Below are positions 17,126-23,974 of a stretch of 26,885 bases of DNA, one piece after another; within the stretch, counting starts at the first letter, position 1; each line of letters begins with the position of its first letter. The notes beneath the pieces are model-generated. The model was not told the DNA's origin, made no database searches, and saw only the letters and a program-made list of their open reading frames with translations. A program made the position numbers and the translations under genes. Location of the stretch: positions 1-26,885 of the forward strand of contig URZG01000004.1 of assembly GCA_900552325.1 (NCBI GenBank). Direction: 5' to 3'. The stretch is from an uncultured Porphyromonadaceae bacterium (GTDB lineage Bacteria; Bacteroidota; Bacteroidia; Bacteroidales; Muribaculaceae).

Positions 17126-17430
17126 CAGGGATTAAGCTGGTTGGGATCGAAGAAATCCATAATTTCACGTGTATGTTCCAGCAGGAGGGCGCCGGGTCCT
17201 CCGGGATCCTCCTGGGCCGATTCCTCATAAGCGGAGATGGCGCCCGCGCGGTCGCCCGTTTTCCACAGAAGTTTCCCTTTTTCGGCCAGGACGGCGGCCA
17301 GAAGGGCCTCGCCGCGCGAGTTGTGGTTCTCCTCCATCTTCAGCGCGTCGATGAGGGGCTGCATCTTTTCCAGAGCCTCCTGCGGGGAATTGTCAGCCAC
17401 AATTTGTTTAATATTTTGAAGTATATCCAT
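17125..17430 (-). CDS. Small TPR-like protein
   Basis: 101 aa, soluble and helical. One tetratricopeptide-like unit can be read in 'EALLAAVLAEKGKLLWKTGDRAGAISAYEESAQEDP'. It ends in 'REIMDFFDPNQLNP', which resembles the closing segment of small Bacteroidales TPR proteins. TPR units serve protein-protein contacts and no partner can be named. It is first in a two-gene operon with tilS and overlaps it by one base. A TAnnTTTG element on the minus strand at 17452-17459 lies 22 bases upstream of the ATG. Confidence 0.75.
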   Translation of the reverse strand: MDILQNIKQIVADNSPQEALEKMQPLIDALKMEENHNSRGEALLAAVLAEKGKLLWKTGDRAGAISAYEESAQEDPGGPGALLLEHTREIMDFFDPNQLNP

Positions 17431-17445
17431 AATTTCGTACTTTTG
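17415..17445 (+). promoter_or_regulatory. Promoter of the Minpp-type phosphatase gene
   Basis: TTTG at 17415-17418, a 19-base spacer and TACTTTTG at 17438-17445 match the full Bacteroidota consensus. The transcript start would be near 17452, 25 bases before ATG 17477. The -33 element lies inside the first codons of the divergent TPR gene. Confidence 0.7.
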
Positions 17446-17451
17446 GTGTCA

Positions 17452-17459
17452 CAAATATA
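17452..17459 (-). promoter_or_regulatory. -7 element of the TPR-tilS promoter
   Basis: On the minus strand these bases read TATATTTG, a full match. The -33 position falls just inside the Minpp gene and has no clear TTTG. The two divergent promoters overlap, so binding of RNA polymerase to one should hinder the other. Confidence 0.6.
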
Positions 17460-17476
17460 ACAAATCCCCGAGAATT

Positions 17477-18739
17477 ATGCTCCGAACTTCCTCCGTTATT
17501 TCTATAATATGTGCCTTTTTCGTTTCGATGACGGCTTTTGCGGCTGATCCGACCGCCACAAACTACACCGCCGACGAATGTTGCGGCACGCATATCCCCT
17601 ACCCCGCACGTCAGCACGACACGGCTTTACCCGACACCCTTGCGCCGGTGTTCATCAATCATGTGGGACGACACGGAGCACGTTTCCCCTCATCTCCTTC
17701 AAACACTCTCGAACTGCTGCGCACCCTTCACCGGGCCGACTCGGCGAAAGCCCTCACCCCGCTGGGCAAGGATCTGATGAAACTGGCCGACCTCGTGGCC
17801 GCCCGGTCGCATAACCGATGGGGGGCTCTCGACTCGTTGGGAATGGCCGAACAGCGCGGCATCGCCTCGCGGATGTTCAAGGCCTATCCGTCGCTTTTCA
17901 AGGGAGGCAATGTGTCGGCAATCAGCTCATATTCGCCGCGCTGCGTGATGTCGATGTACGAATTCACGCATCAGCTCGACAGGCTGAACAACAACGTGGA
18001 GATAATCACCTCCTCCGGCAGGCAGAACTCGCAGCTGATGCGCCCCTTCGACCTCGACACTGAATATCTCGACTGGCGCGACTCACGCGCATGGGAGGAG
18101 CCATACAACATGGCCTACGAGACTACCGCGCCGACAGCCCCCGCACGGCGCCTGACCGGCGATTTCCTCTCCTCGGAAGATGCCCGGCGCCTCTCCATGA
18201 CGGCCTATGACGTGCTCTCGTGCCTCCCCTCGATGGGGATGGCCAACGAGCTGGCAAAATATTTCACACCCGAGGAATACAACGCCCTGTGGGCACTCTC
18301 CAATCTGCGTTTCTACCTGCGTTACAGCGCGAACACCCTCTCCACCCTCCCCGCCGACATCGCCTCCGCACTGCTGATGAACCTGATCTCCACCACCGAT
18401 GCCGCGGTACTGGGTGATTCGCCGCAGACCGTGATGCTCCGTTTCGGCCACGCCGAGACGCTGATGCCGCTGCTGTCGCTTATGCGCCTGCGCGGCTGCT
18501 ACTACATGACCAACTACTTCGACACCACGGCCATGCACTGGTGCAATTTCCACGTTGTGCCGATGGCTGCCAACCTCCAGATGATATTGCTGAAATCAAA
18601 GTCGGGCAACTACTATGTGCGGTTCGACCTCAACGAAGAGCCTGTTCCACTGATGCCCAATTCCGACGCCATATACCTCCCCTGGGCCACCGCTCGCCAG
18701 TACCTCAACCGCTGTCTGCCTCTCCACCTCCAGCTCTGA
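17477..18739 (+). CDS. Minpp-type inositol polyphosphate (phytate) phosphatase, histidine acid phosphatase branch 2
   Basis: 420 aa with a signal peptide (MLRTSSVISI... AFA/AD, cleavage near residue 23). The phosphohistidine motif RHGARFP is at 65-71 and the proton-donor motif HAE is at 326-328 in 'LRFGHAETLMPLLSLM'. HAE rather than HD marks the Minpp subgroup. The closest well-studied relative I know is BtMinpp of Bacteroides thetaiotaomicron, similar in size, which degrades phytate and is carried in outer-membrane vesicles. The substrate here is inferred from motif and size. The enzyme would act in the periplasm, on the surface or in vesicles to release phosphate from InsP6. The promoter is at 17415-17445. 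Downstream, only a weak hairpin (18738-18750) separates it from the DUF262 genes 41 bases away. Confidence 0.92.
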   Translation: MLRTSSVISIICAFFVSMTAFAADPTATNYTADECCGTHIPYPARQHDTALPDTLAPVFINHVGRHGARFPSSPSNTLELLRTLHRADSAKALTPLGKDLMKLADLVAARSHNRWGALDSLGMAEQRGIASRMFKAYPSLFKGGNVSAISSYSPRCVMSMYEFTHQLDRLNNNVEIITSSGRQNSQLMRPFDLDTEYLDWRDSRAWEEPYNMAYETTAPTAPARRLTGDFLSSEDARRLSMTAYDVLSCLPSMGMANELAKYFTPEEYNALWALSNLRFYLRYSANTLSTLPADIASALLMNLISTTDAAVLGDSPQTVMLRFGHAETLMPLLSLMRLRGCYYMTNYFDTTAMHWCNFHVVPMAANLQMILLKSKSGNYYVRFDLNEEPVPLMPNSDAIYLPWATARQYLNRCLPLHLQL

Positions 18740-18750
18740 GCCGCAGGCTC
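18738..18750 (+). terminator. Weak hairpin after the phosphatase gene
   Basis: GAGCC (18738-18742) and GGCTC (18746-18750) form a 5-bp stem with a 3-base loop, followed by CCTCTTT. It overlaps the stop codon. It could be a weak terminator. If it is leaky, the DUF262 pair is read from the phosphatase promoter. Confidence 0.35.
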
Positions 18751-18780
18751 CCTCTTTAACCATGTAAATACTTGACCATT

Positions 18781-20913
18781 ATGGGGAAACTGCTCCCCGC
18801 ACCAAAATCACACAACACCTTAAAAATGCCGAATATAGTTAATCTCAAAGCTGTAGGAGCACTGCTCAACGGCAAAGAACATTTTTATATCCCCTCCTAC
18901 CAGCGCGGTTTCCGCTGGAGAAGAAAACAGGTAGAGGATCTTCTCGGCGATCTTTATTCCTTTACCCGGCGCCCCCGGATAGCCACCGAAACCTCCACAT
19001 CGCCTTACGGTGACTTCTATTGCCTCCAGGCTCTGATTGTCAAGCCTATACCTGTAGGCGACCCGCGCCGCGACAAGGCGCTTCCCCCGGAGCTTGCCGG
19101 TGACCCGGAGCACCGCCTCTGGGAACTCGTCGACGGGCAACAGCGCCTCACCGTAATCCTGCTCCTGCTCCGTTCATTCCTCAAGATACTCAAGAACGAT
19201 ATAAAGGAGGATTACGAAAAAGATTACTACACAATATATTATGAGTCGCGGCCGACATTCATCGAAGGTCTCGACAAGGAAGATGCCGACCCGGATATCG
19301 ACCTCCTGCACGCCCGCGCCGTATGCCGCGTGGCCGAAGAATGGGTTTCACGCGAACATGGCGGCAAAGGGATAGAACTCAGCAAATTATATCTCGGCGG
19401 CGAGGGAGCTACCCGCAAAGCGCTCGCCTCGGAGATTGTGAACCTCATCGTGGCGAACACCACAGCCGATGTGGTGAAATTCATCTGGTATCAGCTTGAT
19501 GCCGCGGCCGATACCGACACCGTGCGCGAGTTCATTCGCATCAACAACGGCAAGATACCGCTGCTCGACTCCGAGCTGGTCAAGGCCCTCTTCCTCCAAC
19601 GCCGCTACGACCCCCGGGGGAAACTCCTGGATGTGGCCACACAAAGGGCCATGGAGTGGGAGAACATGGAGAACCGCCTAAATGCCAGCGACTTCTGGTG
19701 TTTCATATCTCCCGACGACAACAGTACGGAAGACCGCATGGGATACCTCCTGGAAATGCTCTACCGCGCCGAACGGAAAAAACTGTCACCCAATGACCGC
19801 TCGATCAAGATAGAGAAAGGTGATGTGTTCCGCTTCTTCTACAATGCTTTCGAAGGGAAAAAAGGAGACACCCTCAAATCAGCCCTTGACGAGAAATGGG
19901 CGCTCATCGTGGATGCCTTCCACGCCATAGAGGACTGGTACGAATCGCCGTTGCGCTTCAATTATATCGGCTTCCTCATCCAGGCCGGCGAAGATGCCGC
20001 CGATATTTACGCGGCTTTCCGGCAGGGAGTCGACAACATGCTCCCCGACGGCCTCTCTTTTGACCAATGGCTAAAAGAACGCATCCGCCGACAGTTTCCG
20101 GACGATATGGTGAGCCTTGTCGACGCCGAGACCTCCGCTCATGAATCCGACGGAGAGGAGACACCTCGCAAAAAGCCGCGCATAACAGTGGAATACGGCA
20201 GCGGCACAAAGACAATCCGCAATATCTTCCGTCTGCTCAACATCGAACTGCTCACCTCCCAGTTCCGCCTGATTTCGCAGGGGAAAGAGAAAAAGGACAT
20301 CCGCGACTCGGGGGTGTTCCGCTTCCCCTTCGATCTCTACAAGGCCAACGGCTGGGATATCGAACACATCGACTCACAGACGGAGAACCCGCTGAAATCA
20401 AACGAAGACCAGGTGAGATGGATTACCGGGGCTATGCTCGACACCGTGACCGGTCTGACCGAAGATGACCGGAGTGAAATGGAGAAAAACGTCAAGATGG
20501 TTGAATCCGACCGCGAAGCAAGGCCCTCCTGGGATTTTCTGGCCGGGAAAATCTCTCCCGAACTTATGTCGGAACTCAACAAAGGGGGCTGGAAAAAAGC
20601 TGTGGCCCTGATTCAGAACGAAGTTGGCGTGGAGAAACACAACGAGCATTTCATCGGTAACCTGACCCTCCTCGACACTGCGACCAACCGTACATACAAG
20701 AACGCGCTTTTCTGTTCCAAACGGAAATCCATAATCGAAGCCGTGAGCGCCGGAAGCTATATCCTCCCGGCAACACAGTATGTGTTCATGAAATTCTTCG
20801 ATCCCGACACCATCAGCGCCACCTCCCGCATACGCTGGAGCGGCGCCGACAAAGAGAAACACCACGATTTCATCTACAACCAACTCAAGGAATTCCTGCC
20901 AGATGCCAGATAA
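18781..20913 (+). CDS. DUF262 plus DUF1524-like protein (GmrSD-type putative restriction/defence protein)
   Basis: About 710 aa from ATG 18781. The DUF262 (ParB/Srx-like) part shows 'FYIPSYQRGFRW' (about residues 36-47), 'WELVDGQQRLTVILLLL' with DGQQR at 118-122, and 'FIRINNGKIPLLDSELVKALFL' around 251-272. The C-terminal part has a DUF1524 HNH-like set: 'WDIEHIDSQ' with His529, then 'HFIGNLTLLDTATNRTYKNALF' near 623-644. In GmrSD enzymes DUF262 uses NTP and DUF1524 cleaves phage DNA with modified (glucosylated hydroxymethyl) cytosine. Here the substrate is unknown. Starts at TTG 18772 or ATG 18826 (MPNIVNLKAV) are also possible. The end overlaps the next gene by 11 bases. No consensus promoter was found in the 41-base gap upstream, and base composition looks like its neighbours. 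Confidence 0.88.
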   Translation: MGKLLPAPKSHNTLKMPNIVNLKAVGALLNGKEHFYIPSYQRGFRWRRKQVEDLLGDLYSFTRRPRIATETSTSPYGDFYCLQALIVKPIPVGDPRRDKALPPELAGDPEHRLWELVDGQQRLTVILLLLRSFLKILKNDIKEDYEKDYYTIYYESRPTFIEGLDKEDADPDIDLLHARAVCRVAEEWVSREHGGKGIELSKLYLGGEGATRKALASEIVNLIVANTTADVVKFIWYQLDAAADTDTVREFIRINNGKIPLLDSELVKALFLQRRYDPRGKLLDVATQRAMEWENMENRLNASDFWCFISPDDNSTEDRMGYLLEMLYRAERKKLSPNDRSIKIEKGDVFRFFYNAFEGKKGDTLKSALDEKWALIVDAFHAIEDWYESPLRFNYIGFLIQAGEDAADIYAAFRQGVDNMLPDGLSFDQWLKERIRRQFPDDMVSLVDAETSAHESDGEETPRKKPRITVEYGSGTKTIRNIFRLLNIELLTSQFRLISQGKEKKDIRDSGVFRFPFDLYKANGWDIEHIDSQTENPLKSNEDQVRWITGAMLDTVTGLTEDDRSEMEKNVKMVESDREARPSWDFLAGKISPELMSELNKGGWKKAVALIQNEVGVEKHNEHFIGNLTLLDTATNRTYKNALFCSKRKSIIEAVSAGSYILPATQYVFMKFFDPDTISATSRIRWSGADKEKHHDFIYNQLKEFLPDAR

Positions 20914-23557
20914 CAACCGACTCTATACTTTCGACGGGCTGCTGCGCCAAGGTATTTTCGACAAGGACACGGAGACTTTCAAGCCCGTGTCGACCGTACT
21001 TATCCCTAAAATCCAGCGCCCTTACGCCCAGGGACGTGTGTCGCAGACAGAAATACGACAGAACTTTCTCGACGACATATTCACATGGCTCACACAACCG
21101 GGCAAAACGCTCGAGCTGAATTTCGTGTACGGCTCGTTGACCGACGGCACTTTTGAACTTCTTGACGGGCAGCAGCGACTCACCACCCTCTTCCTCTTGG
21201 GGTGGTATCTTGCCGTAAACGAAGAGGATCCCGAACCCATAATGAAACTTCTCGGTAAATTCTCATACGAAACACGCACCACATCGACAAGTTTCATCAA
21301 AAAGCTGATTGACAAGAAGCTGACTCTTGACAAGCTCCCGGCCGTGAATCCGGTTTTCAGCGATACGACACCACGAGCCGCGATCACCTCACTCGGCTGG
21401 TACACTGGCGCCTACTCCAAGGATTCCACCGTGACCGGTATGCTGAGGATGCTCGACGACATACACCGCAAATACATCTCCTATCCCGAAGAGTCGCGCC
21501 CCGTCTACGCCGATCTCGACCGGATCCGGTTCTACCTTCAGGACCTCGACAAACTCGGGCTTACCGACGAGCTGTTCATCAAGATGAACGCCCGCGGCCT
21601 GCAGCTCACCCCCTTCGAGAATTTCAAGGCAGAACTCAGCGGCTGGCTCAGAAGCGACCCGTTCGGTGACCGACGTTACGAAAAAGAGGTCGAGACGCAA
21701 AGCGGCCGCCTCCCGTTCTGGCTCTTCTTCTGCTCCAGTATGGACGGCGAATGGAACGACTGTTTCTGGACAAAACCCGCCGCCGACTCACTCGATGACC
21801 TCGGAGCGGCAGAAGCCGATTCTCGCTTTTTCACTTTCATAAAACGCTGGCTCGCCAACCGTGCCGTCACTCTCGGGCAGGAAGAACCTCTGACTCCGGA
21901 TTACAACATCAAAAAAGAACCCGACTGGCTTTATTATTTCCGCTATTTTTCCGACAAAGCCAAAACCGACCGTTACCACTCGTTCGCAACATTCAGGGAG
22001 TTCTGCGAGGCAGCCTCCGCCAAAGGGTATGATATAATCGGTGAACTTACCCACATCCTCGCCACAATCTCCGACCGGGCAACAGGCCCCGTGATAAGAG
22101 AGGCCTACACCGCACCCTGGGCCGCCTCGTCGCAGAAGCCATGGGAAAGGAATTTCGAAATGCGCCCGATGATTTTATTCTCGGCGATAGCCGAATTTAT
22201 CCGGACACAGCCCTACGATATCACCACTCCCCGGAAGATCGGGGAATTTGAATCCCGCGAATTCCGGCGGTGGATGCGCGTGGCCCATAATGTGGTGGAA
22301 AACAGAAATATCGACAGCGAACGTGTGCAGTTGGCCACTACTCGCCAGTTCAAGGATGTCATCCGGTTTAACGGCAAACCCGTTTACCTGCGCCTTCTCG
22401 ATTATATCGATTCCTCCAAAGGTGATTCAAACCGAGAGTTCCGCGAGGAAGCGGCAAAAATCCAGCGCATCATCTCCGACAACGGGTGGCAGGAAAAATC
22501 CCCCTGGGAGGAGGCTTTCAAGGAGGCCGAGAAAGACCCTTATATGACCGGTTCAGTGGCTTTCTATCTTGATGAGGACACCGATGTCGCAACCTTCCGC
22601 GCCCGCACGGCGCGCGTGCCCCTCCTCTTCAACGCCAAAGGTATAGAACCCCGCTTCCGCCACGACTACCTGCTGTGGCGAGCCATCCTCGCCCGCGACA
22701 CCGATTGGTCGACCTTCCGGCTTGACTCTTATATAATCCGTATCACCAACGACGTGAGCGGCAACCGTCTCCTCAAGACACGCACCGTATGGAACGAGGC
22801 TGCGGCGGTACGTCGACTCTTCCGCGAACTCCTTGATAAAACCACAATCGAGGAGATGGCCGCACATCTTGACTTGGTGGCACTGGAATCCAACGCCATA
22901 CTCTTCCCCGATAACTGGAACGAAGAGACCTGTTCACTCTCCGAAGAGGGCCTGAATGTGTTGCGCGCTTCCGGGCAGAACGGCGGTGCGATGGGATGGC
23001 TCACGCTGACCCTGAAGTCTGTAGGCCGCGACACAATGGGAGTATGGCTCAGCCAGGACGGCGTCATGGCGCTCTATCGCGGATCGGTCAACTGCCTGTA
23101 CCTCAACAATCACCGTGATAAATTCATTCCGGATCTTGAAAAGACGCTGACTGACAGCGGCTTCACTGTCTCCTACATGGATCAGCGCGCCAAAGACAAC
23201 TACGACCGCTTCGACCTATATTCCGGCGACGTTATAGAAATTCTGGCCTCCCGTCCGCTGCAGGAAGAGACCGCTATGGAGGAAAAAGAAACAACAGATA
23301 CCCCTCGCAAAGAAGAATATCTGCTGTATTTTTCGTCACATTTCGGATTGTACGTCTATGCCGCATCCGAAGAAGCGGCAGCGCGCCTTACCGGGAAATT
23401 CGATGCTGCGGGGGGCAGCCGGGAGGTGTACGATGAGAACGGATATCGCAAAACCTACACCGCCCTCTCACGCCTGTTCTATCTCGCCCTCTACATTCCC
23501 GACATCCGCAAAGTCACACCTGCCGTCATCGCGGAAATTGTAGGAGCGTCCGCATGA
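20903..23557 (+). CDS. DUF262 protein with long C-terminal region of unknown function (partner of preceding gene)
   Basis: 884 aa, starting inside the end of the preceding DUF262 gene (11-base overlap, different frame), so the two are co-translated. The DUF262 motifs are 'IPKIQRPYAQG' (34-44), 'FELLDGQQRLTTLFLLGW' with DGQQR at 88-92, and 'LFIKMNARGLQLTPFENFKAEL' (about 225-245). A helical segment 'RRWMRVAHNVVENRNIDS' lies near 452-470. No DUF1524 HNH set (EHI..., GNLTLL..N) is present. Residues of about 540-884 match nothing I recognise: a mixed stretch ('GAMGWLTLTLKSVGRDTMGVW', 'LYRGSVNCLYLNNH'), a charged linker near 787-810, and a terminal alpha/beta-like segment from 'EYLLYFSSHFGLYVYAA'. 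It may be a sensor or regulatory subunit for the nuclease encoded upstream. The last five codons lie in a direct repeat that recurs 361 bases downstream. Confidence 0.85.
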   Translation: MPDNNRLYTFDGLLRQGIFDKDTETFKPVSTVLIPKIQRPYAQGRVSQTEIRQNFLDDIFTWLTQPGKTLELNFVYGSLTDGTFELLDGQQRLTTLFLLGWYLAVNEEDPEPIMKLLGKFSYETRTTSTSFIKKLIDKKLTLDKLPAVNPVFSDTTPRAAITSLGWYTGAYSKDSTVTGMLRMLDDIHRKYISYPEESRPVYADLDRIRFYLQDLDKLGLTDELFIKMNARGLQLTPFENFKAELSGWLRSDPFGDRRYEKEVETQSGRLPFWLFFCSSMDGEWNDCFWTKPAADSLDDLGAAEADSRFFTFIKRWLANRAVTLGQEEPLTPDYNIKKEPDWLYYFRYFSDKAKTDRYHSFATFREFCEAASAKGYDIIGELTHILATISDRATGPVIREAYTAPWAASSQKPWERNFEMRPMILFSAIAEFIRTQPYDITTPRKIGEFESREFRRWMRVAHNVVENRNIDSERVQLATTRQFKDVIRFNGKPVYLRLLDYIDSSKGDSNREFREEAAKIQRIISDNGWQEKSPWEEAFKEAEKDPYMTGSVAFYLDEDTDVATFRARTARVPLLFNAKGIEPRFRHDYLLWRAILARDTDWSTFRLDSYIIRITNDVSGNRLLKTRTVWNEAAAVRRLFRELLDKTTIEEMAAHLDLVALESNAILFPDNWNEETCSLSEEGLNVLRASGQNGGAMGWLTLTLKSVGRDTMGVWLSQDGVMALYRGSVNCLYLNNHRDKFIPDLEKTLTDSGFTVSYMDQRAKDNYDRFDLYSGDVIEILASRPLQEETAMEEKETTDTPRKEEYLLYFSSHFGLYVYAASEEAAARLTGKFDAAGGSREVYDENGYRKTYTALSRLFYLALYIPDIRKVTPAVIAEIVGASA

Positions 23558-23592
23558 CCGGCAGAGATTCAAATGGGATTCAGACGCTCCGC
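23543..23592 (+). repeat. 50-bp direct repeat, copy 1 (covers the stop codon of the second DUF262 gene)
   Basis: It matches 23904-23953 at 44 of 50 positions, with a perfect 21-base core (23560-23580 and 23921-23941). The copy also has complementary ends, GGAGCGTC (23543-23550) and GACGCTCC (23582-23589), so the RNA could fold after the stop codon. No T-run follows. The repeat begins inside the coding sequence (VGASA, stop). Confidence 0.8.
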
Positions 23593-23634
23593 ATTCTAAC
23601 GCTCAGAAGATCTGAATGATATTAAACGCCAGTA

Positions 23635-23880
23635 CTCGGTCGAAGACCGTTGCTGTGGTTAGCCCCTTGATAAGGCGCTTCAGCGCCGGTTCATGGGGAA
23701 ATGCAGGTTGGTGCGGAGAAGGCAGCCTTGAAGAGGCTGAGTGTGGGAACGAAAATTAAGATCAATCCTATAACCAGCCTCTTCAAGGCTGCTCCCAGAA
23801 CCGGAATACGATAATACCCCATGAACCGGCGCTGAAGCGCCGGTTCATGGGGCTAACCACAGCAACGGTCTTCGACCGAG
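23635..23880. repeat. Composite nested inverted-repeat element (MITE/REP-like)
   Basis: Arms 23635-23698 and 23817-23880 are complementary over 64 bases with four mismatches, and the outer 32 bases (23635-23666 with 23849-23880) are perfect. The right arm holds a self-complementary 36-base palindrome (23817-23852, 17-bp arms, GA centre); the left counterpart is eroded (GGCGCTTCAGCGCC remains). In the middle, 23722-23739 pairs perfectly with 23775-23792 (18 bp). No open reading frame is credible here. The element is non-coding and could be a short non-autonomous transposable element, a REP/BIME cluster or a structured RNA. It lies between the two 50-bp direct repeats. Confidence 0.85.
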
Positions 23881-23903
23881 GACATGGAAGCCAAAAGATA
23901 TAG

Positions 23904-23953
23904 GGAGTGTCAGCATGACTGGCAGAGATTCAAATGGGATTCGGACTCTCTGC
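23904..23953 (+). repeat. 50-bp direct repeat, copy 2
   Basis: Second copy of 23543-23592, 361 bases further on and 21 bases before the end of the convergent FadL gene. Its end complementarity (GAGTGTC with GACTCTC) has one mismatch. Read in the frame corresponding to copy 1 it would encode G-V-S-A-stop, like the end of the upstream DUF262 protein. It may therefore be a duplicated gene end or a separate copy of a dispersed repeat. GGAGCGTC occurs once more at 23954-23961. Confidence 0.75.
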
Positions 23954-23974
23954 GGAGCGTCCCTACACCGGAGA

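Noticed and set aside
18772..18780. TTG start for the first DUF262 gene
   Set aside because: An ATG follows three codons later and a further one at 18826. TTG starts are uncommon in this group and nothing upstream favours it.
23635..23880. Retron-type reverse-transcribed RNA or group II intron remnant
   Set aside because: The nested stems are suggestive, but no reverse transcriptase gene is in the window and no intron domain V-like motif is seen.
23543..23953. CRISPR array
   Set aside because: There are only two direct repeats, 361 bases apart, with palindromic content between them; no regular spacer pattern and no cas genes.
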